Shown: positions 38,101-45,675 of the stretch, in pieces | Layout: each line of letters begins with the position of its first letter | Position numbering within the stretch: position 1 is the first letter of the stretch | Source of the DNA: Marinomonas sp. SBI8L | Lineage (GTDB): Bacteria; Pseudomonadota; Gammaproteobacteria; Pseudomonadales; Marinomonadaceae | Length of the DNA stretch: 64,000 bases | Direction of reading: 5' to 3' | Assembly: GCF_001624705.1 (NCBI RefSeq) | Contig: NZ_JSEO01000002.1 | Coordinates: forward strand, 186,001 to 250,000 | Notes under the pieces: generated by a model | Told to the model about the DNA's origin: nothing | Seen by the model: only the letters and a program-made list of their open reading frames with translations | Databases searched by the model: none | Program-made: the position numbers and the translations under genes

Positions 38101-38616
38101 GATCAAAATCAAGTCTTTAAAATGGTTGCAATTATTGCTGAAGAAGGCGTTGTCGACAGCAAAAAGGTGCATGCCAAGCTAGCCGAAGCTTTACCAAAAC
38201 ATGCGTTACCTGATTACTACTATATAGCTGAATCCCTGCCTTTAACACAAGATGGCGCTCTAGATAGTCATACTGTATTGAATCTATGTTTAAAACAAAG
38301 CCAAACACAGACAAACATAGAGAATGAGTCTCCTCTTGAAGAGGCGGTTAGTTATATCTTTTCTAAAACCATTGGTGTTGATGTGAGTATAACGCGTCTT
38401 GATGATGATTTTTTTGAAAGTGGTGGCGACTCTTTATTGGCAACTCACTTAACCGCTACCTTGAACCAATATTTCAAAGGTAGCGAACTGACCATAGTTG
38501 ATATTTTTGTCGAAAGAACACCAGAAAATATAGCTGCGAAAATTAAGGATAATATCCCTGAGCTTGCAGACAGAATTGCGCAAGTTTTGCTTAAAGTATT
38601 AAGGAAGAAACAATGA
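35143..38616 (+). CDS. NRPS: aryl carrier - cyclization - degenerate adenylation - carrier
   Basis: A 1157-residue protein. Residues 1-75 are an aryl-carrier domain with the phosphopantetheine Ser 35 in FGLHSLAIMQ. Residues about 105-535 are a condensation/cyclization domain whose signature reads NMAAADAPS (233-241), with Asn for the first Asp of DxxxxDxxS. Residues about 565-1050 align as an adenylation domain but core motifs are lost: no TSGSTG loop (SLVGVSYQS near 714), HGNEKY instead of GPTE (near 848), HNTGEF for YRTGD, and LTQDGALD without the catalytic Lys. A normal carrier follows, Ser 1097 in ESGGDSLLA. The aryl ligase should load Ser 35; the amino acid on Ser 1097 must come from another protein. 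Its stop overlaps the next gene's start by four bases. Confidence 0.88.
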   Translation: MELETTIAEQVKHTLNLDDQTIPPDASLIEFGLHSLAIMQLVDAFQQEYDRELNYVDFASMPTIQDWASLLNAPVEQDSKGEGFTTKQESRFNNLLLTPAEGLKESHLSEMQYSFWAGQQATDVSAHLYVEFDGDNIDQIKLIESIRNLLKMHPMLRAAISNTGSQTIAEFDPDYQINIDDIRELEPIEVDRFLEAKRYDLAHQELAIQLGQVIHFDLTLLPNKKHRLHIDVNMAAADAPSILLTYQSLAALYSGKYEHLSMSNLSYFDYLERVEQDEKLKAAAEKDKLWWQARLADIPPPPKLPLIAEKFRQDTYKCDSLHHVFTAHDKSVLSNLAQKHQVSLSTLMLAVFSNVVGNWSSSNRFRLNLPMFGRQQYDENINHIVGDFTNLIIFSAELIDEEPLGQMLRRFEEEREQVLAHNAYSGMNVMRDLSKLNEETEVAPIVYTCGFGQGEVVSDLVRTSLGNPVWCVSQGPMVDLDVQVAEHNNGILVNWDVRTAAFKEGVVDSMFEAYLALIHALVFSNENTESRLKPKLPLKQRQARQSLALPSYEINFSESCLATGFRQQVFINPNQTALVIDNEKFTYQMLSSKVNQALNSLKAKGVVQGDTLALKPVDVAFYVASVLASLKLGANFILYHHDAADSEKAKILSSANYLLCNEHDELSHEAEIIIYEDMFDNSVSHDLICENDLTESSLNIAKSHAYSVYDTEVKSLVGVSYQSLSEKLEEVIDTFSFDQSSCLLSLHEYTNKSALMDILVSLSSGGSLILMSELQQSDTNQWLKLIKNHAINCIHCPSLRLSEMLLNASNKALSPISLVLSTGQTLSSHWEKLRRHNKTMNLVALHGNEKYLPFMSYQVCDDLIVSKNDYLPIGKAFANASFKVVNEQGVECPDYVLGQLWATHKGISFERAHLEGEWLATHQRMTASDWHNTGEFAYYQTDGSLVSSGLAEDLITIQGYKIEPSELTSLVLTLEGVLDVKFVSQTDQNQVFKMVAIIAEEGVVDSKKVHAKLAEALPKHALPDYYYIAESLPLTQDGALDSHTVLNLCLKQSQTQTNIENESPLEEAVSYIFSKTIGVDVSITRLDDDFFESGGDSLLATHLTATLNQYFKGSELTIVDIFVERTPENIAAKIKDNIPELADRIAQVLLKVLRKKQ

Positions 38617-41600
38617 GCATCATAACAAAAGAGCCTCTAAACCCGTTACAAAGAGCCTATTTGATGGGGCGAAGTGCTGCAGTTCCTCTTGGTGGTGTTG
38701 CTATGCATGATTTTAGAGAATTTAGATGTCAGATGAGTGAGTCTGAACTTAAAGAGATAATGCTGCCTCTAGTTAAAAAGCACTCTGTTTTAAGGACATA
38801 TATAGATGATGTCGCCTTAGAAAAGCATGTCTATGACGAGGCTAATTTAAATATTAACTTTCATGATTATAGCCAAAATACGCAAGCGGAAGCAGATAAA
38901 AAAATAAACGAGTTAAGACAGTATTCTAGTCAATCTCAATTACCACTAGAAAAATCATTATGGGAAATGACACTCGTTCAAATACCTGTGCAAGACTGTG
39001 AGGGTAAAGCAACATCAATTCTGTTCACTCGTTTTGATGGCTTAATTGTCGACGGCTACGCTATCTCTATTATTTTGAATGAGTTATTTAATGGTGAAGA
39101 TAAACGTAAGCCGATTAAAATGAGACAAATGCCGGTTAGCTACTTTGAAAATTTAGAATCTGATAAAGGCTACTGGAAAGAAAAGTTAGATACGATCGAA
39201 GAAGTTATTTCACTACCTTGGAAGCAGGATTTAGATAGGATTACATCGCCAAGTTACAAGCGAAAGGGCTTTGTGATTTCAGAGAGAAACTGGAAATCAA
39301 TTTTGGCTCTCGGTGCAAAACAACGCTTATTACCTAACTCAATTCTGACAACGGCTTTATTTGAAGTATTAAGCTTATGGACGAGTGACAATTCTGTATT
39401 AGTGTCTATGCCAATTTCAAATTCAATTTTGCATTCAGACTTAAGTAATCATTCAAGCTTTATTGCATTAGCATACGAGAATTCAGAGCAAATAGGCTTT
39501 ATTGATAAGGCTCGTGCTCTTCAAAAAGATGTACTTGAGGCAATGGGACATACAAGTTTTTCTGGGATCGAATTAGGGAAAATGTTACTCAAACAAACAG
39601 GTAAGCTTGTTAGCTTGCCTGTTGCAGTAACTAATGGTCTTAGTTGGGGAAGCAGTGCTTATCAAAATGCTGAATATGTGTCAGGCATTACACAAACACC
39701 CCAACTAGCGTTAGATATTCGTATTCATCAGACTGCTAATAATGATATAGCCATAGATTTTGATTTTGCCGAACAGGCTTTATCGGACTTGTTAATTAAT
39801 GAATTGCTTCAAACCCTTGAAGGCTATCTCATTCAATTATCAGAGATTGATGATTTGGATAAGATTGGTTTACCAAATGTCGATGTTAAAAAAGCCACAG
39901 AAATAGCAATGCCATGGCAAGATTTAAAAGCTGATAGTGAACAAGTGCAAGATTACCTTGAGCAAATAAGGCAAAACTTGTATGAAAATCATATTGAAAA
40001 TACCGCTTTAATTTATGACGACAAAGTAATTAGCTATCGTGAGCTTGGCAAAAGTGTCGCGAAAGTAGTGAACAAATTATCATCCCTAAATATTAAAAAA
40101 GGTGATGTTGTTGCTATTTGCTTAGTCAAGAGTCCAGAGCATATAGCGGTTACTTTGGCATGTTCGCTAGCTAATATCATTTGGCTGCCCATTGATATGG
40201 ATTCACCGACAGAGCGTATTCAATTTATGCTCAATAATTGTCGTGCAGATTTAATTATTAGTGATCAGGAATTGGGGTATGGTATTAAGACGCTAAATAT
40301 TCATGAAACGCTTAATGACGAGAACCTTAGCGACACATTAGTTTGTGACCTAGTGTTTGATGGCGAGCCTGGATATTACCTTTATACATCCGGCAGTACA
40401 GGTACTCCAAAATGTGTTGTGATGAATCATCTTGCTACCGCAAATGTCGTAGAAGAAACAAATAGGACTTGGAAGCTTACGCGTAATGATGTGATGTTTT
40501 CCGCAACACCATTTCATCATGACATGTCCGTTTATGAGCTGTTTGCTGCAATGTCATTAGGGGCAAGTTTGGTTGTACCAACGAAAGAGCAAGCTAAGAG
40601 TGGCATGGATTGGGCGCGTCTTGTTGAAACTCATAAGGTATCAGTTTGGAGTTCAGTACCCGCCATTGTCGATATGTTGCTTGTCTGTGCAGAAGCCCAC
40701 CAGTTAGCGTCTCTTAAGCTAGTCTCCCAAGGGGGAGATTACGTGAAGCCTACTGTGATTGATAAGCTGCGCAGATACCTGCCAAACGCTAGACTGTTTT
40801 CAATTGGAGGACCAACAGAAACAACGATTTGGAATATCTGGCACGAAATCACTGCGCAAGATATTGATATCATTCCTTATGGCAGCTCCTTTAAATTTAA
40901 TCGTTACTACATTATGAATGACAAGGGCCAACATTGTCCTAGCTTTGTCTCTGGTACCTTGTGTGCCTCTGGTGTCAACCTAGCAAATGGCTACTTAAAG
41001 GATGGTGTGATTAACCAAACTGATTATGAAACCTTAACAACGCCTGAAGGGCAGCAAGTGCGAGTATTTAAAACCAGTGATCGAGGCTTTTTCCGAGAAG
41101 ATGGCAAAATTATTTTTTCTGGCCGTAAGCAAGGTTATCTTAAAATTAGAGGTGTAAGGATTGCATCATCTGAAGTTGAATTAGGTATGACTAAGCATCC
41201 ATTAGTCAGAGATGCAATTGTAATGGCCTGCACTAATCCGCAATACCAGACAAATGAAATGGTTGTGACCTATGTCACCGAGGGTGATGCGGACATTTCA
41301 GTGGCAGAGTTACGTCACTTTCTTAAAGGTAAATTACCAAACTCACATATTCCTTCAAGATGGCTGGCATTAGATGAATTTCCATTAACACGAAATAAAA
41401 AGGTAGATAGGAAGCGTCTTAAAGAAATGGCGGAAGCGAGATTTTACGATAATGAATTGCCAGCTGATGTGATTATAAACACACAAAGTAAACCTCAAGC
41501 TAAGCCTGTTAGTAGCTTAGAGGCTCAAGTTATAAATGCTTTTTGTGATGTGCTTGATTTGAGTGCAGAAAGTATGACAGGTGATACGGAAATTCTAAGT

Positions 41601-41762
41601 TTAGGTATAAGGCCAAAACAATTAGGTTTGATTGCTAAGCATTTATCGAAAAGTATGAATCTGGATGTGAACTTATATACATTAGCTAAAGCAACAAGCT
41701 TAACTGATGTTGCGAGTGCTTTATCAAAAATGTCAGCGCCTAGTTTAGATGCGGTGAATTAA
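38613..41762 (+). CDS. NRPS: cyclization - active adenylation - degenerate carrier
   Basis: A 1049-residue protein. Residues about 5-430 are a cyclization-type domain with DGLIVDGYA at 142-150, keeping both Asp of DxxxxDxxS but with Ala for Ser. Residues about 450-960 are a complete adenylation domain: YTSGSTGTPK (about 591-600), GGPTETTIW (about 732-740), TSDRGFF, and the catalytic Lys in LTRNKKVD (about 925-932). Pocket residues include DMSVYEL and an Ile-Trp pair after PTETT, resembling heterocyclising Cys/Ser/Thr domains. Residues about 970-1041 align as a carrier but the phosphopantetheine site reads LGIRP, with Pro 1001 in place of Ser. It therefore probably loads the carrier of the preceding protein in trans. 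It overlaps the upstream gene by four bases and ends at a terminator. Confidence 0.88.
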   Translation: MSIITKEPLNPLQRAYLMGRSAAVPLGGVAMHDFREFRCQMSESELKEIMLPLVKKHSVLRTYIDDVALEKHVYDEANLNINFHDYSQNTQAEADKKINELRQYSSQSQLPLEKSLWEMTLVQIPVQDCEGKATSILFTRFDGLIVDGYAISIILNELFNGEDKRKPIKMRQMPVSYFENLESDKGYWKEKLDTIEEVISLPWKQDLDRITSPSYKRKGFVISERNWKSILALGAKQRLLPNSILTTALFEVLSLWTSDNSVLVSMPISNSILHSDLSNHSSFIALAYENSEQIGFIDKARALQKDVLEAMGHTSFSGIELGKMLLKQTGKLVSLPVAVTNGLSWGSSAYQNAEYVSGITQTPQLALDIRIHQTANNDIAIDFDFAEQALSDLLINELLQTLEGYLIQLSEIDDLDKIGLPNVDVKKATEIAMPWQDLKADSEQVQDYLEQIRQNLYENHIENTALIYDDKVISYRELGKSVAKVVNKLSSLNIKKGDVVAICLVKSPEHIAVTLACSLANIIWLPIDMDSPTERIQFMLNNCRADLIISDQELGYGIKTLNIHETLNDENLSDTLVCDLVFDGEPGYYLYTSGSTGTPKCVVMNHLATANVVEETNRTWKLTRNDVMFSATPFHHDMSVYELFAAMSLGASLVVPTKEQAKSGMDWARLVETHKVSVWSSVPAIVDMLLVCAEAHQLASLKLVSQGGDYVKPTVIDKLRRYLPNARLFSIGGPTETTIWNIWHEITAQDIDIIPYGSSFKFNRYYIMNDKGQHCPSFVSGTLCASGVNLANGYLKDGVINQTDYETLTTPEGQQVRVFKTSDRGFFREDGKIIFSGRKQGYLKIRGVRIASSEVELGMTKHPLVRDAIVMACTNPQYQTNEMVVTYVTEGDADISVAELRHFLKGKLPNSHIPSRWLALDEFPLTRNKKVDRKRLKEMAEARFYDNELPADVIINTQSKPQAKPVSSLEAQVINAFCDVLDLSAESMTGDTEILSLGIRPKQLGLIAKHLSKSMNLDVNLYTLAKATSLTDVASALSKMSAPSLDAVN

Positions 41763-41768
41763 ATTTTA

Positions 41769-41801
41769 CCCCTCTCTCACGAAATTTTCGTAAGAGAGGG
41801 G
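41769..41801. terminator. Convergent-gene terminator
   Basis: A near-perfect stem of 15-16 bp with one C-A mismatch, outer part CCCCTCTCT / AGAGAGGGG, lying between the NRPS stop and the convergent PRPP-synthetase-like stop. The tail is short on both strands. Confidence 0.65.
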
Positions 41802-41808
41802 ATAAATC

Positions 41809-43023
41809 TTAACCTTTTTTCAACTCATGTAGCTCTTCACTAAACCAAATTTTGCGTTTGAAGCGAGGGTTCTTAGAAGACATATCTATCTTGTAAGGGT
41901 TTTGCTCAGGGCTTTGAGGTAAATCTAGAATGTTACACAGTTCTTGAGCTAACCATTTTTCTACTTTAAGTACGACCATCTTCTTACGTAGACGACCTTG
42001 TACATCACGGTTAAGAATAGTTGGTAAAGTATTAAGGGTTAGGATTTCACCAAGTGCAGGGTGTGCCATTTTTTGACGACCTTCTTCACTAGCATAAAAG
42101 TGAGAAACAGCAAAAACCATACGCTCTGGGTTAATCTTTTGTAAGAACTGGCATGATTTAACAACGGTAGAGCCTGTACGTACCATGTCGTCAAATAAGA
42201 TAATGCTAGCACCATCTAGACCATCAAATGTGTGCTCACTTTCTTTATGAAGAGTGATCTCAACTTTACGTTCAGCAGTACGTTCTTTATCTAGCATGAT
42301 AAATTTCGCTTTGCTAAGACCTAATGTATTAAACATTTTTTGTACAAAACTACGAGCGCCTTTGTCTGGTGCACAAAGTACTAAGCCTTCACCATCTTCT
42401 CCATAATCCAAAATATTTGAGTTAAGCAGGTAGTGTGAATAAATTTCGTAAGGAATTAGGTTGTGGAAATCACCATCGAACACTTCAGTGAAAATTTTCT
42501 GAACTGAATCTGAGTGGTTATGAATCGTCATCACGGTATCCACGCCAGAAAGTTTTAGCATTTGTGCATATAGCTTAGCGGTGAAAGGCTGACCATCAAA
42601 CTTTTTAATATCGTTGATATCACGATCAAAGCTTGTTTCTCCTAGGTCTTTAGATGGGCCACGATCCTGTGCGCTGTAAAATAAATCTGGCTCAACCAAA
42701 ATGACACGCGCTGCACCATTTTCTTTCGCTGCCCTAGCAATAATTAAGTTTGTCATTGCTAATTCTTGACGACTTTTAACTAGGCTACCTGTACTCACAA
42801 TAACAACAGACTTACCTTTTAATTTGAAGCCAATATTCTCGAAATCTGACTCGTCAGAAATAAAACGAGGGCAGAACTCTGAGTTCATAAATTGCTTCAT
42901 ACTGATGATATCAGCGATGTCATCGTGCTGGCCCATGGCATAGGCTACATCAATAGCAAAAGGGTTATCGGAAGAGTTGCTTACTACTACGACATTAGAT
43001 GACTGTTTTGTCGACAAAGTCAT
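41809..43023 (-). CDS. Divergent ribose-phosphate pyrophosphokinase-like protein
   Basis: A 404-residue protein built like PRPP synthetase: two phosphoribosyltransferase-type halves, with EPDLFYSAQDR at about 116-126 (compare YARQDR of classical enzymes) and a PRPP-binding loop FDDMVRTGSTV at about 283-293. It is about 90 residues longer than classical PrsA and the tail beyond residue 360 is basic (KNPRFKRKIWF). Classical enzymes transfer pyrophosphate from ATP to ribose 5-phosphate. The paralogue may do so or act on a related sugar phosphate. It stands alone, convergent with the NRPS operon. It is unlikely to be the only PRPP synthetase of the cell. Confidence 0.75.
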   Translation of the reverse strand: MTLSTKQSSNVVVVSNSSDNPFAIDVAYAMGQHDDIADIISMKQFMNSEFCPRFISDESDFENIGFKLKGKSVVIVSTGSLVKSRQELAMTNLIIARAAKENGAARVILVEPDLFYSAQDRGPSKDLGETSFDRDINDIKKFDGQPFTAKLYAQMLKLSGVDTVMTIHNHSDSVQKIFTEVFDGDFHNLIPYEIYSHYLLNSNILDYGEDGEGLVLCAPDKGARSFVQKMFNTLGLSKAKFIMLDKERTAERKVEITLHKESEHTFDGLDGASIILFDDMVRTGSTVVKSCQFLQKINPERMVFAVSHFYASEEGRQKMAHPALGEILTLNTLPTILNRDVQGRLRKKMVVLKVEKWLAQELCNILDLPQSPEQNPYKIDMSSKNPRFKRKIWFSEELHELKKG

Positions 43024-43594
43024 GAGAGATCCTTTGTTAGGGATAGGAGATTTGCGCAGATTCTAATACTTGTTAGCCTTATGCGATAGGGTCATTTTGC
43101 AGAAAGTTTAAAATTTTATTTAAGTTATTTAAAGAATTAATGAGTTAGCTTAAAAGTTTGCGAAACTCTTGATATTACTGACCTTTAGGTCAAATTTCTA
43201 ATTGGTGTTTTAGTAGACAATTTCGCAAAGTAGCGAAGTGTTTTGAACATAGTTTACGTCGCAATGAGAGATATATCGTGGGAATACAAGATTTATATAT
43301 GAAATTTATCTTTGTATTTTAATATTCGATGCTGATATAGCGGTTCACATTCTTACATTTTACATTGAATATAAATTCTCATACTTAAGCTCATACCCCT
43401 TAAATAAGGGCTTGTTAACCTGCTTATATAAGAAGAAGCTAAAAAATGGATTTGTTTTATAGTGATGCTTATGACGCAATAAAACTTTCTTATTTGATAA
43501 GAGATTAAGCTTTCCTATTAAATCGATTGATTAAATTCGCTAATTTTTTGCTTAGCAAAGACTTTTTAGAACACTATTTAAAATCGAGGAACAG
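43024..43594. other. Divergent intergenic region
   Basis: About 570 bases between the leftward PRPP-synthetase-like gene and the rightward dehydrogenase. It is very AT-rich with several near-repeats of TTTAAG/CTTAAA. Promoters for both genes should lie here. A GAGGA ribosome site precedes the dehydrogenase ATG. I see no small gene, riboswitch or clear operator. Confidence 0.35.
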
Positions 43595-44593
43595 ATGGCT
43601 GAAGAAAAAATAATTATACCTCTAGACGAAATTGAGCAGAAAACAGCGCAAGCTTTAATCGCCCATGGCGCGGTAAATTGGGTTGCAGCTGAAGTAGCTA
43701 AAGCAGTAAGGCAAGCAGAGTCTGTGGGTAACATGATTTGCGGTCTTTTCTATCTAGATAGTTATTGTACACAACTTAAAACGGGCAGAGTGAAAGGGGA
43801 TGTAGACCCGATTGTCAGTCAACCAAAATCATCTGCGGTAGAAGTAGATGCACAACTTGGTTTTGCTCAAGCAGCCTTCGCAAAAGGTTTTGAAAAAGCG
43901 ATTTCAGTGGCAAAAGAAAATGGTATCGCTTCTTTAGCCATTAGACATTCACATACCTGTACCTCAATGGGGTATTTTACTGAGCAAATTGCTAATGCCG
44001 GTTTAATTGCGGTTGGTATGACGAATGCGCCAGCATGTGTTTCTCCACCAGGCGGTTCAAAAGCAGTACTAGGAACCAACCCTATTTCGATGGCTGTTCC
44101 AGCAAAAGAGGGTGGTATATCATTTAAATTTGATCAATCGACCAGTGCGATAGCAATTGGCAAAATACGTATCGCTGCAGCAGCTGGTGAGAAGATTCCT
44201 TTTGGTTGGGCTGTCGATAAAAATGGTGAACCAACGGATGATCCGGTAGCAGGCCTTGAAGGCTCGCTTGTTTCTGCAGGTGGTTATAAAGGATATGGCT
44301 TCGGTTTGATGGCGGAAATTTTCGCCGCTGCTGTAACTGGATCAAATAATAGTGTGAATACGCCGCCGCTTAAAGCTGCTGAGGGTGGTCCACATGATCT
44401 TGGCCAATTTTACTTCTTATTAGACCCTACCGTTTATTCGGGTGATGCATTCTGGGATAGACTCGAAACACTCGAAGAGGCGGTAAGTAGCCAACCAAAC
44501 GCAAGATTACCCGGCTCTAACAAAGAAGCCGTTTCTGAAGTCGCTATTAGTAAAGTTCTTTGGGATACCGTGCTAGATTTAGCATCTAAATAG
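43595..44593 (+). CDS. Ldh2/DpkA-family NAD(P)H-dependent oxidoreductase
   Basis: A 332-residue cytosolic enzyme of the malate/L-lactate/L-sulfolactate dehydrogenase superfamily (Ldh_2), whose fold is unrelated to classical Rossmann dehydrogenases. Marks include SLAIRHSHTCTSMGYF (about 110-125, with the active-site His), GTNPISMAVPA (about 155-165) and GGYKGYGFGLMAEIFAA (about 228-244). Members reduce 2-oxo acids or cyclic imines; DpkA acts on piperideine/pyrroline-2-carboxylate and on N-methyl amino acids. Beside an N-methyl-amino-acid oxidase operon the last activity is attractive, but it is inference. It has its own terminator, and an IclR gene converges on it. Confidence 0.82.
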   Translation: MAEEKIIIPLDEIEQKTAQALIAHGAVNWVAAEVAKAVRQAESVGNMICGLFYLDSYCTQLKTGRVKGDVDPIVSQPKSSAVEVDAQLGFAQAAFAKGFEKAISVAKENGIASLAIRHSHTCTSMGYFTEQIANAGLIAVGMTNAPACVSPPGGSKAVLGTNPISMAVPAKEGGISFKFDQSTSAIAIGKIRIAAAAGEKIPFGWAVDKNGEPTDDPVAGLEGSLVSAGGYKGYGFGLMAEIFAAAVTGSNNSVNTPPLKAAEGGPHDLGQFYFLLDPTVYSGDAFWDRLETLEEAVSSQPNARLPGSNKEAVSEVAISKVLWDTVLDLASK

Positions 44594-44653
44594 TGGTTTG
44601 AATTAACTTAAAATCTATTTAAGTATGCTTAGATCATTTTACGTAATCTCTTC

Positions 44654-44681
44654 ATCCCAGTGTTTTGCACTGGGATTTTTG
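44654..44681 (+). terminator. Rho-independent terminator
   Basis: A 9-bp stem ATCCCAGTG (44654-44662) with CACTGGGAT (44668-44676), then TTTTTGTTTTT. It ends the Ldh2-type dehydrogenase transcript. Confidence 0.85.
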
Positions 44682-44732
44682 TTTTTAAGAGTTATACAAA
44701 TGATTAATAAGGAGTGGGTTAGAAGGATAGAG

Positions 44733-45500
44733 CTAAGACGCTAGCCTAGATATGGCGCTAGCTGTTGCGAGTAATTGTTCTTTTGCATTTTCAAACTGGT
44801 CTTGGTTGTTCATGATCTGATCGGCACCTGAGATATTAATTGCCGCTATTGTCTGGCCAAGGTAGTTGGTAATAGGCGCTGCAATGGCTGTGGCATTATC
44901 AGAACGATTACTGGAGAAACCTTGCCCCCATTCTACTTTTAAAAGTTTTTTAAGCTCAGGTAGGGACTGCGGATGTGGTCCTGGATAAATATCAAGCTGA
45001 AGCGTTTGATACATCGCATTTAGTTCAATATCACTAAGCTGCTGTAATAAAACACGACCCATAGCATTAGTATGACAAGGTAGTCTTGAGCCAAGAGGAA
45101 TATTAACAGATAAGCGTTGAGATGCCTGAGCGCGATAAATGTAAATGGTTTCTAAGCCATCACGAATACCAAGGTGACAAGAAATAGAGGCATTGTCTCT
45201 AAGTTCATTGATGTATGGTGATGCGATATCAACTAAATCTCTGCCAGCTAGGAATGCAAAGCCACGGGAGACAACTTGTGGTCCTAGTTCATAGGCATTT
45301 CTCGTTACCTTCTTTAAATAGCCCATATCTAACAGTGTTTGCACAATACGGTAGGTTGAGGAAGCACTAACACCAAGATGTTCAGCAAAATCTTGCGTAT
45401 TTAATACTCTTTTATCTCTATTAAACATCTCAATGATCTGTAGTCCTCGAGATAATGCTGGTACGTGGTATTCAGGGCTATTACTCATAGTTAATTCCAT
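44733..45500 (-). CDS. IclR-family transcriptional regulator
   Basis: A 255-residue protein of usual IclR length. N-terminal winged helix (VPALSRGLQIIEMFN, then FAEHLGVSASSTYRIVQTLLDMGYL in pieces, about 10-65) and a C-terminal GAF-like effector domain (CHTNAMGRVLLQQLS near 140-155, AAPITNYLGQTIAAINISG near 208-226). It is divergent from the purU-folD-sox operon and convergent with the Ldh2-type gene, so it probably controls N-methyl amino acid catabolism here. An ATG at 45488 is a possible alternative start. Confidence 0.9.
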   Translation of the reverse strand: MELTMSNSPEYHVPALSRGLQIIEMFNRDKRVLNTQDFAEHLGVSASSTYRIVQTLLDMGYLKKVTRNAYELGPQVVSRGFAFLAGRDLVDIASPYINELRDNASISCHLGIRDGLETIYIYRAQASQRLSVNIPLGSRLPCHTNAMGRVLLQQLSDIELNAMYQTLQLDIYPGPHPQSLPELKKLLKVEWGQGFSSNRSDNATAIAAPITNYLGQTIAAINISGADQIMNNQDQFENAKEQLLATASAISRLAS

Positions 45501-45675
45501 ATTTGATCAAAAATTTCATATATAAATTACTTTTTGCATTTTATGCCATTTTTAGAGTTTTTACTTTCAAAAATGATTTATTTAAATATATTTGAATCTA
45601 ATGGAATTGAAAAGCATGATTTTTGTGTTTTTAAATTCATATTTGAATAAAAGCTTTATATGTGGGGATATTGTT

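Noticed and set aside
41526-41735. Sequencing error as the cause of the missing carrier serine in the second NRPS
   Set aside because: The frame is open throughout and the change (Ser to Pro within LGIRP) is accompanied by loss of the flanking Gly-Asp, which a single base error would not give.
45592-45675. Longer N-terminus for PurU from a TTG at 45592
   Set aside because: The extra 28 residues do not resemble PurU, while the GTG at 45676 gives the normal ACT-domain start with a ribosome site.
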